Below are positions 44,731 to 56,873 of a DNA stretch of 64,000 nucleotides, one piece after another; position 1 is the stretch's first letter, and the number at the start of each line of letters is the position of its first letter. Under the pieces are notes generated by a model. It was given only the letters and a program-made list of their open reading frames with translations, was not told the origin of the DNA and searched no databases. The DNA is from Voacanga thouarsii (Eukaryota > Streptophyta > Magnoliopsida > Gentianales > Apocynaceae), in NCBI GenBank assembly GCA_026120185.1, contig JANUWF010001659.1, forward strand, positions 2,356,001-2,420,000, in the 5' to 3' direction. A program made the position numbers and the translations under genes.

Positions 44731-45894
44731 GTGTTGAATGCATGGCTTCTTCTGTATTCATTAGCTTCATTAGATACACATTGGGAAAAAGGATAAGAAA
44801 TGGATATAGACTTGGATTAGTTCAAGTAATGCATTTCTATTTCTCATAAGAAATGAGAAAAGTTAGGAATTAGTAATTCTTTATGAATATATTTTATTAG
44901 TAATATATGTTAGTTGTGAACCTTAGAATACTAAGTTAGGTCTAAAATGATCCTTGATATAGGTTGTCCACCTTAAGGATTTTTTGAAGATCTAGGAACA
45001 ATACATATATTGCTACATCGAAATAGCATACAAGGTGAGTACCTTGAATTTTCTTGAAATAGCCAATTAGAATTGAATATTTTTATTTCACTAAGTGATG
45101 CATTGTAAATCCTTTAGTTTCTCTAAATAAAAGTATAGTTTTTTCTAAGAAAGAAATGATATTATTCCATACTAGGTTTAAATGAGATATATGAATTATT
45201 CATATTCGGAGACTAATTCCCTAAAGCATGATGATAATATGGTTAATGGATCTTTACATTTTTCTAAACAAAATTAGGTTTCTCTGAATGGGAAATTTCT
45301 GGAGACTTTCGGGAATGATGTTTTCTCCAAGGAATTATGTGTCACTTAAAAATTTAAAATAATGAATAATTCTTATATTCAAATGCTTATTTAAAAGCTT
45401 TCTTCTTCCCTGTTATATGATGAAATGATAACTTATTTTGTTCAAATATTCAGTGCTTCATTTTAAAGATCAAAACCTATGAATATGTGAAGTCTTGGCT
45501 TTAATAGAACAATAAATGGTTTCCAAAATTTGAGGCACGGTGATATATGGAATCCTTAATTTTTATTCTTTTTCTAGACTTAGAATTTTGAATTTTCTTA
45601 ATAGAAGTCTTTTTGGACTCAGGTATATGTAATTTGTAAAAATACCCTCAAAGAATTATTTTATCATGTAAGATCCTTCTTCACTATGATTCTGGAGACT
45701 GATTTCTTGGTAGAAGATCAACATTTGGAAAATGATAGTTTAGCTATTTTCTTGGAATTTCCTCGGGAATATGATATCGATATTGGTCTTATGAACCAGT
45801 AAAAAAGTTAAGTACTCAGTAAGGGCTTTTATCACTATACTTGCTCGTATTAGAGATAAACAACTCCAAGTAACCTATCTAATTCTAGGGATTG
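44731..45894 (+). repeat. Probable 5' part of the LTR of element H
   Basis: No coding sequence. The segment near 45810 (AAGTACTCAGTAAGGGCTTT) resembles the 49645 region of G2. The reading continues across the G2 insertion into 50587-51490, which ends at a PBS. It is therefore inferred to be a related Tekay-like LTR. Its true start was not found. Confidence 0.45.
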
Positions 45895-46137
45895 TGTGAA
45901 ACCCCAGTCGAAACCAACCTTAGAGTAAGGGGGTTGGGATGCATATCATATTTTATTTCATGTTTAAATATATTTTTATATGGTTTTAGGTGCATTAAAT
46001 TTGTGTTTTATAGTCTAGAGGGCTTGATTGTGATTATTGAGTGGGAAGGGCAAAATGGTAATTTTTACCTAAGGTGGAAAAAGGGAGATAGATTGGGGAT
46101 TGAATAGGAAAATATTTTTAGAGAGGAGATAAGAATA

Positions 46138-46213
46138 AGAGTTGTTGTGGTGTAGTGGTTAGAGCCTTAGAATTGATTCTTAAGGTCTTGGGTTCAAATT
46201 CCATTATTAGAGC
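46138..46213 (+). repeat. tRNA-like block in G2 with A and B boxes
   Basis: A-box-like TGTAGTGGTTAGAG (46151-46164) and B-box-like GGTTCAAATTCC (46191-46202), 26 nt apart. Between them CCTTAGAA and TTCTTAAGG form an anticodon-arm-like hairpin. The block lies about 245 bp from the LTR start, in LTR orientation, as in G1. It could be a tRNA pseudogene or SINE head captured by the ancestor of both LTRs. Confidence 0.6.
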
Positions 46214-47844
46214 TATAGCATGATTAAATTTTATTTTTGCTTGGGAAGTATCATTGTCGGCCTTAGTGGTGTTTGGAGTAGGGTAGAGATGTTATCCTAT
46301 GAGAGACATGATAGGCGTCTTCAAATCCTACTCTTTTGCTCTACACAAAATTCCTAAGGGGAATTCATTTCCTCTTGATCCTTAATTTTTCCTGTTTCTC
46401 AATTCATTAGTTTGTTCATTTCGTTCAAGCCAATTTTATTCTAGAAAATTTCAAACAATGTACTGTGGCTTTGAAGGTTCAAAATTTCTTAGTAAAAGAC
46501 ATCTCATGGACCGAAACAATGGAAGGATTTCAAGTGAATTAAATTCCTTAGTGAATTTTCTAAAAATTCACTCCAGCTAGGTTTATTTCCCTTCATGTAT
46601 TGAACTGAAAATTTCCAACTTCTTGTGCCTTCAAGGTGTCGAAATTCTTAGCCATTATTCCATCCCAAATGCTTCCAGAAAATGGCCCTTTTGATCAGCT
46701 TGAAATCTGAATTTTTCTGGCCATTTTCGGACTGCACAAATACTGTGCAAAACCAGAAAAATTTCTGGGCAGATTAGCAGCTTTGGAGGTCCGAAACCAA
46801 GCTGTTTTCTTCCAAGTTTTGTTCAGCACCTTAGCCATGTTTTTCCTCCATGAAGTAGGCTGGAAACCAGCCTTGAAAGCCCCAGAAATTTTCCTTCAAA
46901 GCCTCTACAAATCTCCTGGAAAAGGGCAGCTGAAAACTGCCCAGGAAATTCCAGCCTTGCGAAAATGCTGTGCAGAATTTTGTCCAGCTTTGTTTCCTAA
47001 TTCAACCCTAGCCGAAACTCCATCCTTTTTCTGCAAAAACCACCCTTAAACCTCCATTAACTGAACTCCATTGTCCTCCCTAAGTTCTGCACAAAAATCC
47101 AGCCATGGCTACCAAAAAGATTTCCAAAAAAAAATAAAATTCTACAATCGTGCCTTGATTTGGATACCAAAATTTCAGCCACCATGATTTAACAACTTTC
47201 CATAAAATATACCTCAAACAACCAGACCTTCCCTTCACTATTAGACTCCTTAATTTCAGCCACCATTAGCCTCCTTCAACCAGCTTTCATCCAGCCAAAA
47301 TTCTGCACAAGCAGTCGGCCATGGCAGATTTCCAAGAGCTCTTCCATAATCAAAGATATTCTTGAACATTTAGTTTCCAAATTTGCTTCATAAAAATATT
47401 CTTCAATGATTCCAACAACTAGCCTTTCCTTTTCCCTTCCAAACCAGAAAAACCATCTACCTAAACCCTACAGAAAATTGGCAACCCTAATCCTCATAGA
47501 ATTTCGGCAGCCTCCATCCAAAAGCTCTCTACTCTCTTCAACATTCAAGAATACATAGTACACCAAGAACACCTACTCATTCCTTTCACCTAATACCTCT
47601 CCAAATCACTTCAAACTACCTCTAAAAATTCCAGATTTCATCTATTCATTGCTGTGAGTCCATCCGTACCATTTTTTAACATCAAACTCCAAAATCCAAC
47701 TTGCACTTTTGGATAAAAAATTAGAAATTTTGTGAAGGCTCAAGAACACTTTCAAGGTAGGTTTGTTCAATCAACTTCATCTTCGCTAATCTTTGATCTC
47801 TAATGAATATATATGTGTTTAAACATGATAATAGACTCTTTTCT

Positions 47845-47868
47845 CGCTCTCTCTCTCTCTCTCTCTTG
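47845..47868. repeat. CT microsatellite in G2
   Basis: Nearly perfect CT run, at the place of the longer GA run of G1. Confidence 0.9.
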
Positions 47869-50586
47869 GCCGAATGATTTCATCAACCATGGCCATGCTT
47901 CCTTCATCTCCTTTGGACGGATTTAGGCATCTAGGGGTTTAGATTCATTCGAAACTCCTTCAAGGTATTCATCAATCAAGTAAGCCTTTTTAACCCTTTT
48001 TTTTTAAAATTCTAGACTCATGTCTCTAGGATGATGTTGATAGAAGATGAATCATGAATAGGGTTAAGTATCTATTGTTGTGATGAGTTGAGATTGAAGC
48101 ATGAATATATGTATGAATATGTTGGAAATGGGATTTTTGCATGAGTTGCTTATCTTGGTTGAATATATGGTGTTCTAGGGTTTGATGTATGTCTCCATAA
48201 TCAAGTATGCTAGAGATTATGTTATCTATGATGAATAGGAATTATATTCTTGTGTGATTATTGAAGCTATGATTATATTTATGCTAGTAATAGTTAGATC
48301 ACGCCTTAGTAAGTCTAGATTTATGCTTATATACATGATTTGGATGATTTAATGAATTGAAGGATTGTATATGCTCATGATTGTGTGGTTAGCCATAGAA
48401 ATATGATCATGACCTAGTTGTCCCTAAGCTAATTTTTATTTCATGAATAAAATATTTCATAATGGGATTTTGCTAGTAATTTCCAAAAAAAAAAAACCCT
48501 AGGAGGGGTAAATTTCGATTATTATATATAAACGGATATTTTAGTCAAATAAATAATAAATGTTGCTAGAAAATAAAATATATAGATATTATATATAGAT
48601 TGATAATATCAAATAAAGCCTTTTATGGAAATAATCATAATTAGTAAAATATTTATTACTAAAAATTTAATTATTATCTTTTAATCAAAACCCATTAAAA
48701 ATTTATTTATTATCTTTCAAGTAAGACTCGTTAAATTTATTTTCAACTAATTTTAGTTATCAATTATTTTCTAACAACTAAATTATTAATAAATCATTAT
48801 TTTACCTAATTCCACCTAGGCCTCTTCATCAAATAAACTCTAAATCTTTCTTAGCAAGATTTAAACCTTCAACTTATTAGTACGTATTTTCCAAAACACT
48901 AATTATTCTAAATATCAAATTAGACTTAGCTTATAAACCCTTTTTATTTATTATTTGGCCTTAAAGCTTGGGACACTAGGATCATGGTAGTAGTGAGTTG
49001 AGTTTGTTTTCTTTGTGAAAGTCGATTTTGGACTTGATTTTCTTTTGGGATGATCTAGAAAGTGTTGTAATTAATTTATATGAACTCTTTGATAAATTTA
49101 GAAGATTGTCAAGGGTAAGGACCAACTTACTAGAGTTCATACCCTAAGCTTAAGGATAAGGTAAGTTTCCTTGCATTCATGAAATTGATTTTATTTTATT
49201 ATCTTGGTTTGAAAGTAAGGTTGGTGAGTATCTCTTGCAAATACGAAATTTTAGCACGGTAGCTAATTTTGAAAACCTCTATATTTGGAACCTTTTTATT
49301 TTGGAAACTTTCTACATTCGAAAAACTTCTAATTTTAGAAACTTCTAGATTTATAAATTTTTAAAATGTGTCAGGCATGACTTAGGAGCCAAGCATCAAA
49401 CATTTTGATTTGTTTTGAATATGCAAGAGATAAATTTTTGGGCATGCATCTAATTTTTGAAAATCACAACGTGACTTATTTGAGCATGTGGCTCCTCTAC
49501 TATGAATTTGTGGAATAAATTATTGACTTAAAACCATGCCTTTTAAAATTTTTGTACGAGTTGAAAAATGTTGTTTGGAACTGTATTGAGCTAATTTTGT
49601 AGGTTTCACCTTGGAGCCTTATGAATTGTGAAGATTGAATAACATTGAGTACTCAATGGGGGCTAGGCCTTTATACTAGCCTTTGGTTGGTCTGAGGATA
49701 TCTCTCGGCAGGTGGCCACCTCTGAGAGGTTGACACTTTTTGATCAGGGCGTCAGTATAGAAGGTTGAGCTGTCCTCAGCTAGCGACGGGGTTCTAGTAG
49801 AATCGACGGCTGGAAGTGGGACAACCGGTTTGGATTTTGTGATAGATGGAGGAGTATCTCATTCGGTAGGATGTACACCTACCAGGAGTGAGAGCCACCT
49901 CTGTGCCCTTTCACCATCTGTCGGGGGGTCAAGTGCTTCACCTGGTGTGAGAGCCACCGCTGTGCCCTATCAGATTAACTTGGTTGCTTTAATTGATGAG
50001 TTATTTTCGTGGAACTGTTCTAAAGTGTCATTGGAATTTTATTCGAAGCTTAAAATCTTTTAATTATTCATATATTTCCAAACATAATATTTTAAGAGCA
50101 TTTTGCTCCATGACTTCTCACTACTATCTTCCAAGAAGTGAGAGTTAAATTTGTAAAGAAGACATGACAAGCTTTTGATATACTGCTAGTGCATGCATCA
50201 TGAAAAGTGTTTTGTCTTTTTAGCCCAACTCACACACGGGGCTTACTGAGATTTCTGTCTCATCACGCTTTTTACCATGATTTCAGGTCGATCCTGCTAT
50301 GGGGATGAGTAGCTAGTGTTATCTGCCTTGGAAGAGAATGTTGTCATTTATTCTTATATATTGTTTTGAGGAGTTGAGAGTGGATAATTTTTATTTATGG
50401 ATTTTTATTTGGGAATTCATGGATTTATTCTTAGATTTATTCTTGGGATATAATAAATTTTTGAGTTAAAGAATTATTTTAATCCGCTATTTTATTTGGG
50501 TAACCTAGTTATAAAGACTCCTTGTCCTTTGGAGGGACGACATCCCCGGCCTTGGCGGGCCTAGGTAGTGGGGGTGTTACAGATTG

Positions 50587-51490
50587 TCATACACAAAGCA
50601 AAGCGGTAGAATATTGAGATTAGCCATTTAGTGCCTAGCAACTGCCTTATGCCTATATGCATATTGCTTATGGGTTTTTCAACTGGGTAAGGACACTTGG
50701 TGTGTTCAATCTTTTGCTGCCTTAATGGTAATTAACATTAGGATTGGGACCCCTGGTTTATGGTGGCAAGTAAAATATTTCAATTTTGAAGTAATGTGCT
50801 TGTATGCACTTACCGCTCCGGCAATACACCGTTGATTGCTGTAGGTCTGTTCCTTAGCATAATATAACTATAATAATTAAAGGCAAAGCTTCATATGCTT
50901 TGCACATAACCCTACTTTCTATTGAGAAAAATGCCTATATTTTCTAGAAATTGGGGCAAATATTGATAAAACTCGATTTTCTAAACTTGCCTAAAAATTC
51001 TAGACAACTCTAGAGAAAACTTTTTTTTCATCAATAGTAGAGTTATTTTTAGTTCTGCAGTGGTTTACAAGACAAACCCGATAAATCCTTACTTTTTCAT
51101 GTTTTTGCAAAAACATTAGCATACATGGGGCTTATTGAGTGATTTTCACTCATACATGTATTTTACTCTATTTTCTTAGGATCTAGAGCTGAGGGATGAG
51201 TTAAGGGTCAACCTTACTGACGATAGTGCCATACTTAAGTATGTAGATTCTACAACTTGTATATATAATATTGTAGTCGTAGTGAGCATGCTGAGGTACC
51301 TTGAGCTATGTTTCTTTTGGATTGCATATCAATGTATAAGCTTTCGGGCAGCTTTCATGTATTAGAAGTTTTGTTTATTTTCTTTCTTATGGTTTTGATT
51401 GTTATAAGGATCCCTTATTTGGCAATTAGATAGGGTGATCCCCAAATCTATTACACATTTCTAATATTATTATTATGGGAGTACTAAAAT
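50587..51490 (+). repeat. 3' part of the LTR of element H
   Basis: It continues the sequence interrupted by G2. It contains a GGGGCTTATTGAGTG segment that parallels GGGGCTTACTGAGAT of G2. It ends right before a perfect PBS, so it is the end of a 5' LTR. The terminal CA is not clear. Confidence 0.6.
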
Positions 51491-51504
51491 TGGTATCAGA
51501 GCCA
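51491..51504 (+). other. Primer-binding site of element H
   Basis: TGGTATCAGAGCCA, an exact tRNA-Met complement, between LTR-like sequence and the gag region. Confidence 0.85.
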
Positions 51505-51564
51505 TAGTAGTTGATTATTTGCAATATGGTCATAGAGACTGATAGAATTTTCCTATTTTGTAGA

Positions 51565-52270
51565 TATGTCGAGTAGAGACAACAAGGGCAAGAAACCTAT
51601 AGATGATCAAGGTAAAGTTAAGAAAAAGATGGAAAAAGGCAAAATTTCTCGATCTAAGAAAAAAATAGGAAGATATAGATTGGGCTTAGACCGAGTTGTT
51701 TTTATGTAGAGACAGGAAAAGGTCCTAGGCACTGATCCCTACCTCATGTGACCCGAGCTAGCCTTTTTTTGACCCTACCTCGAGGCCCACCAACTAAGAG
51801 GAATTTGATAGATATTACTAGTTGCGACAAGACTGACAATGATACTATGGAGCTTGGAGAGTTTAGCGATGGGAAGGTGATGGATACTTTCTTAGACCTG
51901 TTGGATGGTACTATGGGAGCTATAGTGGTAGAGGTTTAGCGAGAGTCTAAGGTGATTCCCTCAAATATGTCTTCAGATGAAGAGGAGCTAATTCAGGGAG
52001 AGGCTGAGAAAGAGATTCCCGGAGAAGTCGAGAAGGAAAAGGTTGGGATTGAGGAGATTGAATTGGATACAGAAACCGTGGTAGAAATTGTGGAAGGTTC
52101 AGAGAATGATAAAAACCCTAAAGAGGTCGAGGCGGATGATGAGGCTAAGGTGCAATAGAAAGTTGAGATTATTGGGGAGGTTGAGGTGGAGCAAGAAGTA
52201 GAAGTGATAGACGTTCTAGAGGGCTATCCAAATCTTAGTGATAACGATGTTGAGCACAAGTTTGACTAGG
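51565..52270 (+). pseudogene. Element H: acidic region before gag
   Basis: An ATG at 51565 opens a short basic stretch rich in Lys. After several stops comes a strongly acidic Glu/Val-rich region (51952-52260) with repeated E-x-E-V-E patterns, for example EKEIPGEVEKEKVGIEE. I recognise no domain. Acidic low-complexity sequence of this length is unusual ahead of a plant gypsy gag. It is either an N-terminal gag extension or a small separate reading frame, now broken by stops at 52156 and 52267. Confidence 0.5.
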
Positions 52271-52274
52271 GGGA

Positions 52275-52735
52275 ATTGGATAGCCACAAGCCTAATGCAC
52301 TTGAGTACTATAGTGTTTCCTCTAACTCAGGGCCCCTTATATTAGACAGTAGTGATGCAGATGAGTAGGATGATGTATATGTAGTATGATGTATATAGTA
52401 CGGTGTTTGTATATTAGTTATGTACCGATAGGTTTAGGTATGTTGTGCCCATAATTTTGTACTGACACTATGTTTTGATGAAGGATAAATATATGTTATG
52501 TTTCTTATTATTTATGAAATGTTTACTCTTATATTGTTCGATTGAGATATATTATAGACATTTTTCATTAAAGTCATGTGAAACGTACAAATGCAACCTA
52601 AACATGTCACTAGACACCATCCTGAATCACCAGCTGAAAACCCCTCAGTACAGAGAACCCAACTTACACATTTGGATAATGTTATGATGCAAACCTTCCA
52701 AAGAATACCAGACATATTATAGCATTTGGCGAAAA
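52275..52735 (+). other. AT-rich stretch inside H, little seen
   Basis: It lies between the acidic region and the recognisable gag. The end (about 52600-52735) reads as the start of gag in one frame (RTQLTHLDNVMMQTF). The rest has no recognised content. Confidence 0.4.
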
Positions 52736-52739
52736 ACTC

Positions 52740-53480
52740 TAATCAATAGGGGCGAAGGGGTGAAGTTGAGGCTGACCAAGCTCTAGAACGCTTCTTAAAG
52801 TTTCATTCTCCACAATTTCATGGTAAACTTGATCAAGAACAGGAGGCTGAGGTATGGATCGAACAGATGGAGAACTTTTTTGCTGCTCTAAATTACTCAG
52901 AGCAAAGAAAAGTACGATTTGGAACTTTTTGAATCCAAGGACCCGCGAGAGATTGGGGGAATCGAGAGAAAGTGCGGTGAGAATGGGTTTGGATAGATTT
53001 CAAAACTAGATTCAAAAGGGAATTTATCCTTTGTTAGGTGGTAGAACAGAAGGAGGATGAATTTCAAAATTTTAATTAGAAAGGCTGAATGGTAGGGCAG
53101 TATGCAACAGACTTTACTCGTCTGTCAAAATGCTATCCTCTCTTGGTACATTTAGAGTCTGATAGAACAAGACAATTTGTGAAGGGACTGCGACCTAAAT
53201 TAAGATGACTGATGTTAAGTATGGCCCCAACTAGTTATAGTGCTATAGTAGAAATTGCATCAAGAATTGAAGGTGAAGATATAGAGCAGGCCAAACAAAG
53301 AAATAAGGGTGGATTCAAAAATGCCTCGAAAGAGACCTGGAGGACCCCAATAGCAAAAAAAGGGAAAGGTCCTAAAGAATGGAGGTACAATTGGAAGAAA
53401 ATAACAACTACTAAGATGCTTTAATTGCAGAGAAGTGGGTCATAAAATTGTTAAATACTCGCATCCCTGATGGTCATCTA
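52740..53480 (+). pseudogene. Element H gag
   Basis: This is the capsid protein of a Ty3/gypsy element. It has the segments ADQALERFLKFHSPQFHGK, EVWIEQMENFFAALNYSEQR (52760-52920) and FKTRFKREFIP. The stretch around 53100-53200 (ATDFTRLSKCYP, RQFVKGLRPKLR) and PTSYSAIVEIASRIEGE (53226) follow. A decayed zinc knuckle (NCREVGHKI) lies near 53430. Single stops and shifts occur at 52930, 53080 and 53205. The type matches Tekay/Reina-like chromoviruses (inferred). Confidence 0.75.
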
Positions 53481-53589
53481 GATGGGTTAATCCAATTAGG
53501 AGGCAATGTAGAACAAAGACTAGGACAAATGAGAAGAAATCAAGGGCAAGCTTCTACATCCAATCCAGAATCTAATAAACCATAAGTGA

Positions 53590-53970
53590 ATGCTCGATTG
53601 GTCGCACTGATAAGACAAATTTTGATGCTACTACTGTTGTAGAAGGTACGCACTCTATTTTTATAAAGCAGCTAAAATTCTAATAGATTTAGGTTCTCTA
53701 CATTCCTTTATTGCAAATTCTTTCTTGAAACTATGGGAATTAATGGTGAAGAGGTTCCTTATAAATGATTGTTAGTATACCATGGGAAAACAAATGAGTA
53801 GTGACAAAATGCACTTAGGATGCAAGATTTTGGTGGATGACATAGTACTAGAAGGAGAATTAATATATCTACCCATAGAAGATTATGATGCTATTTTGGG
53901 GATAGATTGGTTGTCCTAACATCATGCCTGGTTTGACTGTAGACATAAGGTTGTGTAATTTTATAGATCT
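53590..53970 (+). pseudogene. Element H protease
   Basis: Pieces of the retropepsin domain are visible: a LIDLGSLHSFI-type active-site area near 53680 with frame change, and the YDAILGIDWLS motif at 53886-53918 that closes this domain in chromoviruses. Stops interrupt it. Confidence 0.65.
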
Positions 53971-54059
53971 AGGAAGACTATACTAGAATTTTAGGGGAAG
54001 CTGGGATGAAGGTAACTTTTTGATATCAAGGATTAAAGTGGGAAAGTTAATCTAAAAAG

Positions 54060-54694
54060 GATGTGTTGGATATTTGGAGTACATTATGAATAAGCGACGT
54101 GAATTAAAAAAGCTAGAAGATATACCTATAATGTGTGAATATTTAGATATTTTCCCTGTAGAATTAAAGAAACTACCTTTGGAAAAGGAAGTGGAATTCA
54201 CTATTGACTTGGTACCAATGACAAAACTAACTTCAAGAACTCCTAATAGAATGGTACTGACGGAGTTGAAGGAACTTAAGAAATAGCTATAGGAATTATT
54301 GGAATAAGGATTTGTGCAACATAGTACATCTCTTTGGGTAGCACCTACACTATTTGTTAAGAAAAATGATGGAACATTAAGAATGTATATAGATTATCAT
54401 AGATTAAATACGGTGATGGTATAAAATAAATATCCATTGCCTATGATTGATGAATTGTTTGATCTATTATAAGGAGCATAATGTTTTTCTAAATTAGACT
54501 TAAGGCAAGGCTATTATTAGGTATGAATTCGGGAAAAAGATATCTAGAAAACTACGTTTAATATGTGATACAAACATTTTGAGTTTATAGTGATGGCATT
54601 TGGCATTACCAATGCCCTTACTACATTTATGGATTTGATACATCCAGTATTTTAACCATACTTAGATAGCTTTGCCATTGTCTTCATAGATGAT
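54060..54694 (+). pseudogene. Element H reverse transcriptase, truncated
   Basis: RT begins with the pre-RT segment YLDIFPVELKKLPLEKEVEF (54140-54200). It continues through [43 protein letters not shown] and MAFGITNALTTF. It stops inside the catalytic region just after VFIDD (54694). There a copia LTR begins. RNase H and integrase of H are not in the window, so they are cut off or lie beyond 64 kb. About nine in-frame stops are present. Confidence 0.85.
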
Positions 54695-55015
54695 TGATAG
54701 TGGATTATGGCATAAACACAGAAAACATGCGGAAAAGGAACTTAAAAATGTATAGTGGAAAGCTTTTGAAACATTTATACCTCTACATTTCATTCTGTGA
54801 AGATGCAGTTGCTTTGGTTGAACAACAGGGGTTTGACCGACTACTAGGATGCTTCCACTGGCTTCTAGTTCAAAACTTACTAGACATTAACTTCATCTTT
54901 ATATAAAGACAATATCTTTCGATTCTCAGAATATGACCCTGCCTAATTTAGCCAGTGAAAGCTTTTAAAGGAAAAGAATAGAATGGTCATTCTTTTTAAA
55001 CATCTACTATAAAAC
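54695..55015 (-). repeat. Copia LTR J, lower part
   Basis: It starts (plus) TGATAGTGGATTATGGC with CATGCGGAAAAGGAAC close by. This is the same layout as the lower ends of copia solo LTRs 1-3, so it reads as the 3' end of a minus-strand copia LTR inserted into the H RT. It is interrupted by element K at 55016. The last five bases (55011-55015) are the TSD of K. Confidence 0.6.
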
Positions 55016-55295
55016 TGATAGGGGCTAAATTAGTTATATTTTTCCTAGTTATTTGAGGCTCTTTTGTGATACATTTTGTTTAATAACTAGCCATATTCCT
55101 TCATATTTGAGATTTTAACCTTGGAAAGGTATTTTGTTTATTATTTCAGATTTTAAGGGTAAAACGAAGCAAAAACGTCGCAAAACAGACTAGAGGCGAT
55201 GCCGGCCAGGATAGAGGAACCGGAACCGGCCATGTGCTGATGACACGAACTTCAAAGTGACAAAAAATTATAGAAATGAGACTAGAACAGAATGG

Positions 55296-55333
55296 AACCG
55301 GCATCGACTCCAGTAGCCAAGGCGGCACCAACT
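55296..55333 (+). repeat. GC-rich bipartite unit, 5' LTR of K
   Basis: It starts AACCGGCATCGACTC, then CAGTAGCCAAGG and CGGCACCAACT. It is a hybrid: the left side matches unit 1 and the right side unit 2 of the 3' LTR. That points to recombination between two units. It lies about 130 bp upstream of the TATA box. Confidence 0.75.
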
Positions 55334-55461
55334 GTGCCTTGAAGTTAAGGCGGTGCTTTGATTTTTCTACACGGTTTTTGGTAATCTATAGAATTTTAGT
55401 ATCTTCCTACTTCTACTCGGCTAAGAACCTTACACCAACGAGTTTAGACACTTCCTAAGCC

Positions 55462-55470
55462 TATAAATAG
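55462..55470 (+). promoter_or_regulatory. TATA box, 5' LTR of K
   Basis: TATAAATAG, conserved at 62853-62861 in the 3' LTR. Likely core promoter. Confidence 0.65.
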
Positions 55471-55793
55471 ATGGAAAACACAAGGGAAAATGAGAGAATT
55501 TATTGATCATCATAGAAAATCACTCAAATCAAAGGAGGAATTCTTCAATTCAAGGAGGGTTGTACAATAAGGTCTTCAAAGGAAGAAGAAGGAGGCTTGT
55601 CTATGAGTGCTTTCTTTTACTTTGTTTTCTTTTTCTTGAACAATGATGTATTAATTGTTTTATTGTAATTTGACATTGTTTTAGATATTCATGATTTTTA
55701 GAGTTATTCAATCTTTTGATTAATTGATTATTCTTTTTGGTATTTGATTACTTGTGCTTATTACGAGATTAGTTAGTTGTTTCTCTCCATTAG

Positions 55794-55921
55794 CTTACTG
55801 GACCAAGGGGGTTGATGGTGGTTTCAAGTCATTGATTTCATATCTGTTGGCTATTAACTTACTGGACCAAGGGGGTTGATGGTGGTTTCAAGTCATTGAT
55901 TTCATATCTGTTGGCTATTAA
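55794..55921 (+). repeat. 64-bp tandem duplication in 5' LTR of K
   Basis: Two perfect 64-bp copies start CTTACTGGACCAAGGGGG at 55794 and 55858; a partial third start follows at 55922. The 3' LTR has a single copy. Each carries a GACCAAGGG box that recurs several times further on in both LTRs. Confidence 0.92.
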
Positions 55922-56520
55922 CTTACTGGACTAAGGGGGTTAATTGCTTAGAACTAGTAATTAAAGGTTAATTGATGTCTTCCAAGACCAAGGGTTCATT
56001 GATTAATTTCATGTTTTAAATTCGCCAAGACCAAGGGAATTTGATTAAGGATTGTGTTTAATGTATCTTTTGGATAAATTAGTTGAGACGAGACCAAGTG
56101 ATTCTAATTTATCGAGAAAATAGTAATTTCATGGATTGACCAAAGAAGTGAATCTACCTTAATCCTTCATGATGCCAAGAGAATAATTAATTATGATAAT
56201 GATTAGGTACTTTTAGGTCATTTATGTCAAAATAATGGTTTAAGTTATGTACTTTTCCATCATTGACATGTATATATTTTGTTTTTATTTTATTTTATTT
56301 TATTTCATTTCTTTTTCACTTTATAAAAATACTGAAAGAATGGTGATTAATATCTACTTGTTCCTTGAGGATCGACTCTCATTTGAACCCTATGCTCTGT
56401 TAATAATGAGTACGCTTGCTCATATGTGTAATTTGGATTTAACGTTTTAATATAAACTTGATTAAGAATGTGCTTATTTTTGTATTATTTTTATACCCAA
56501 ATAAAATACACATCAAGGTT

Positions 56521-56538
56521 TTAGCACCGTTGCCGGGG
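56521..56538 (+). other. Primer-binding site of K (tRNA-Asp type)
   Basis: TTAGCACCGTTGCCGGGG, 5 nt after the LTR end. Athila-type elements usually show TGGCGCCGTTGCCGGGGA here, complementary to tRNA-Asp. The two differences are G-to-A. Confidence 0.8.
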
Positions 56539-56873
56539 AACAATTGCATGAAAGTTTGGATTTTGTTGATTTAACCATGTAAATATGTAACTATATAAAT
56601 ATGTATAATTGTTCTTTTCGCAAAAATGTGTTTTCTTTTGTATTTGTGTGTATCTTGTATACCCTTGTAACCTAACCTACTAACTTTGACTAACATTTAC
56701 TAACTTTGTAATCTTTTAATTTTGTTTTAATCTAACTTGCTTCTCGTGCTCTTAGGTGTTATCTTTGGTACATGACCTAAAAATCTGAAGGCAAGATAGT
56801 CGATTTTGATCCTAAAATCGAAAGGATACTGTCAAAGATACACCGGACAATCCAAATGAACTTGATAGTCGAC

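Larger units (their letters stand above)
45895..50581 (+). repeat. Solo LTR G2, 4.69 kb (Tekay/Del-like), plus
   Basis: It starts TGTGAAACCCCAGTC and ends GGGGGTGTTACA. The TSD GATTG is perfect (45890-45894 and 50582-50586). It is about 80% alike to G1 at the 5' end and shares the 3' section with ACTGAGATTT and GTCTCATCACG. No internal region is present. Its insertion target is the LTR of element H. Confidence 0.87.
55016..56515 (+). repeat. Element K 5' LTR
   Basis: It starts TGATAGGGGCTAAATTAG and ends ATACACATCA. Compared with the 3' LTR it has lost about 103 bp between two GC-rich units and gained a 64-bp tandem duplication (55794-55921). Confidence 0.92.

Noticed and set aside
46138..46213. 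Functional tRNA gene
   Set aside because: The acceptor stem does not pair well, the loop sizes are off and G1 carries a differently mutated copy; kept as a tRNA-like block only.
55794..55921. Satellite DNA array
   Set aside because: Only two copies, absent from the partner LTR; a local tandem duplication.
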